NCBI RefSeq assembly: GCF_042434915.1
Contig: NZ_CP170198.1
Span: forward strand, 310,001 to 374,000
Length of the DNA stretch: 64,000 nt
Origin: Aquimarina sp042434915
GTDB taxonomy: Bacteria > Bacteroidota > Bacteroidia > Flavobacteriales > Flavobacteriaceae
Direction: 5' to 3'
Positions 63,378 through 64,000 of the stretch are shown here, piece after piece; positions within the stretch are counted from its first letter, which is position 1; each line of letters opens with the position of its first letter. The translations under genes were made by a program, and so were the position numbers. The notes beneath the pieces were generated by a model. The model saw nothing but the letters and a program-made list of their open reading frames with translations. It did no database searches and was not told where the DNA came from.

Positions 63378-63761
63378 TTACAAGTTCATCATCCAACCAC
63401 GTTGCAATCGACGAAATTTTTTAATTTCTTTTCGAAGTAAAATAATGAAATCTTTCCCATTACTGTTACTTTTTTCTAAACGTTCACAAGAATGGGTTAG
63501 ACGTTGTGTGAGCTTATAAAGTGTGTTTGCAGATTTTACTCGATCCTCTTGAAAAATTTGATTTTCGGCTTTTAAAATTTCTGGATAAAGTCCATTCGAG
63601 TGTTTTATGATATCCCCAGTAAAATAAATATGGGGGTTTTCACTTCCATCATTTTCTAAGGGTACAAAATCATGTGTGAGATATGAAGCTATTTGTCTCG
63701 ATAGTTGTAAAATATCGTGAGCCTTTTTATATAGCTTTGTATGTCTAGAAGAGTTTTTCAT
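63378..63761 (-). CDS. Hypothetical helical protein
   Basis: 127 residues from ATG at 63761 (MKNSSRHTKLYKKAHDILQL), ending LLRKEIKKFRRLQRGWMMNL. It reads as a four-helix bundle with a basic C-terminus. A longer GTG-started version to 63884 is less likely because it would overlap the divergent regulator. Family not recognised. Confidence 0.65.
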   Translation of the reverse strand: MKNSSRHTKLYKKAHDILQLSRQIASYLTHDFVPLENDGSENPHIYFTGDIIKHSNGLYPEILKAENQIFQEDRVKSANTLYKLTQRLTHSCERLEKSNSNGKDFIILLRKEIKKFRRLQRGWMMNL

Positions 63762-63876
63762 ATTTGATGCATATAAAAATACAAGATCTAAACAGGTGTA
63801 TGGTATTGAATTTAAAGTAAAATCGCTATTTTGCTTAATAAAGTAATTTTTTAATCCTTTAAACTTAAAAAGAGTA

Positions 63877-64000
63877 GTGGACACTGTAAATTGGAAAATA
63901 TTAAAGCTTTTACAAGCAAATGCACGTATTAGTAATGCAGAGATCGGGAGGGAAATAGGTTTAAGTTCTCCAGCTGTCGCTGAGCGAATTAAGAGAATGG
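63877..64000 (+). CDS. Lrp/AsnC-family regulator (3' end beyond window)
   Basis: GTG at 63877 opens VDTVNWKILKLLQANARISN, then AEIGREIGLSSPAVAERIKRM, the helix-turn-helix of Lrp/AsnC proteins. A stop at 63844-63846 in the same frame and the absence of ATG leave GTG as the natural start. It continues past the window edge. Divergent from the helical protein gene; they share a 115-bp promoter region. Confidence 0.88.
   Translation, partial: MDTVNWKILKLLQANARISNAEIGREIGLSSPAVAERIKRM

Noticed and set aside
63762..63884. Extension of the helical protein gene to GTG at 63884
   Set aside because: It would overlap the divergent Lrp/AsnC gene and cover the shared promoter region; the ATG at 63761 is sufficient.
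1..64000. CRISPR array
   Set aside because: The only tandem repeats are in-frame protein repeats with no spacer-repeat alternation, and no cas gene is present.
1..64000. Insertion sequences, transposases or phage genes
   Set aside because: No transposase, integrase or phage structural motif was found in the translated regions, and no IS-like terminal repeats were noticed.

Overview
The window is AT-rich DNA from a marine member of the Bacteroidota, most likely family Flavobacteriaceae. Four things point there. Several secreted proteins end in type IX secretion (T9SS) sorting domains. There is a SusC/SusD pair and a hybrid two-component (HTCC) regulator. Candidate promoters resemble the Bacteroidetes TTTG/TANNTTTG form. 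The ssrA (tmRNA) gene encodes the tag GENNYALAA. The genus cannot be fixed from sequence alone; an Aquimarina- or Zobellia-like alga-associated degrader fits.

Layout. (1) 1-11489: the 3' part of a giant repetitive surface adhesin with two tandem-repeat arrays and a T9SS type A tail. It is followed by a lamin-tail/DUF11 protein with a type B (gliding-motility) tail (11.8-14.6 kb). (2) 14.7-29.6 kb, all minus strand: a complete alginate utilisation locus. PL6 and PL17 lyases plus KdgF release and linearise uronate monomers, and SusC/SusD take up oligomers. An MFS permease, a DEH reductase, KDG kinase and KDPG aldolase carry the monomer to pyruvate and glyceraldehyde-3-phosphate. A GntR/FadR-type regulator lies inside the locus, and copies of a TGGTTNNCCA palindrome lie in front of the regulator gene, susC and the PL6 gene. 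(3) 29.6-35.9 kb: a mixed region with a 1.2-kb empty stretch, a secreted subtilase, a Fur-family regulator divergent from a lipoprotein with histidines in heptad register, a small 7-residue-repeat ORF, and an orphan alpha/beta-hydrolase. (4) 35.9-53.5 kb: an HTCC sensor-regulator divergent from four large T9SS-exported proteins: GH5 fused to a beta-helix, a PL14-like lyase, a DUF5060/glycosidase-like protein, and a G8/beta-helix protein with a CBM96-like domain. All four share an Ig-like domain, and three share a 127-residue module I do not recognise. This is the best candidate for an undescribed system. (5) 53.5-64 kb: ssrA and core genes (saccharopine-dehydrogenase-like, pyrF, BtuF-like, alpha/beta-hydrolase, DUF4197, fused isobutyryl-CoA mutase icmF) and the start of an Lrp/AsnC regulator.

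How the parts fit. Regions 2 and 4 are two separately regulated polysaccharide systems. Region 2 is a canonical alginate pathway with sugar import and cytoplasmic catabolism, probably repressed by its own GntR protein. Region 4 has no transporter or monosaccharide enzymes and looks like a purely extracellular attack on an unknown, probably uronate-containing, glucan-type polymer, sensed by the HTCC. The lyase in region 4 could also feed region 2, but nothing in the sequence proves that.

Limits: family calls come from reading motifs, not from searches. Domain boundaries are approximate. The repeat copy number in region 1 depends on the assembly being right.
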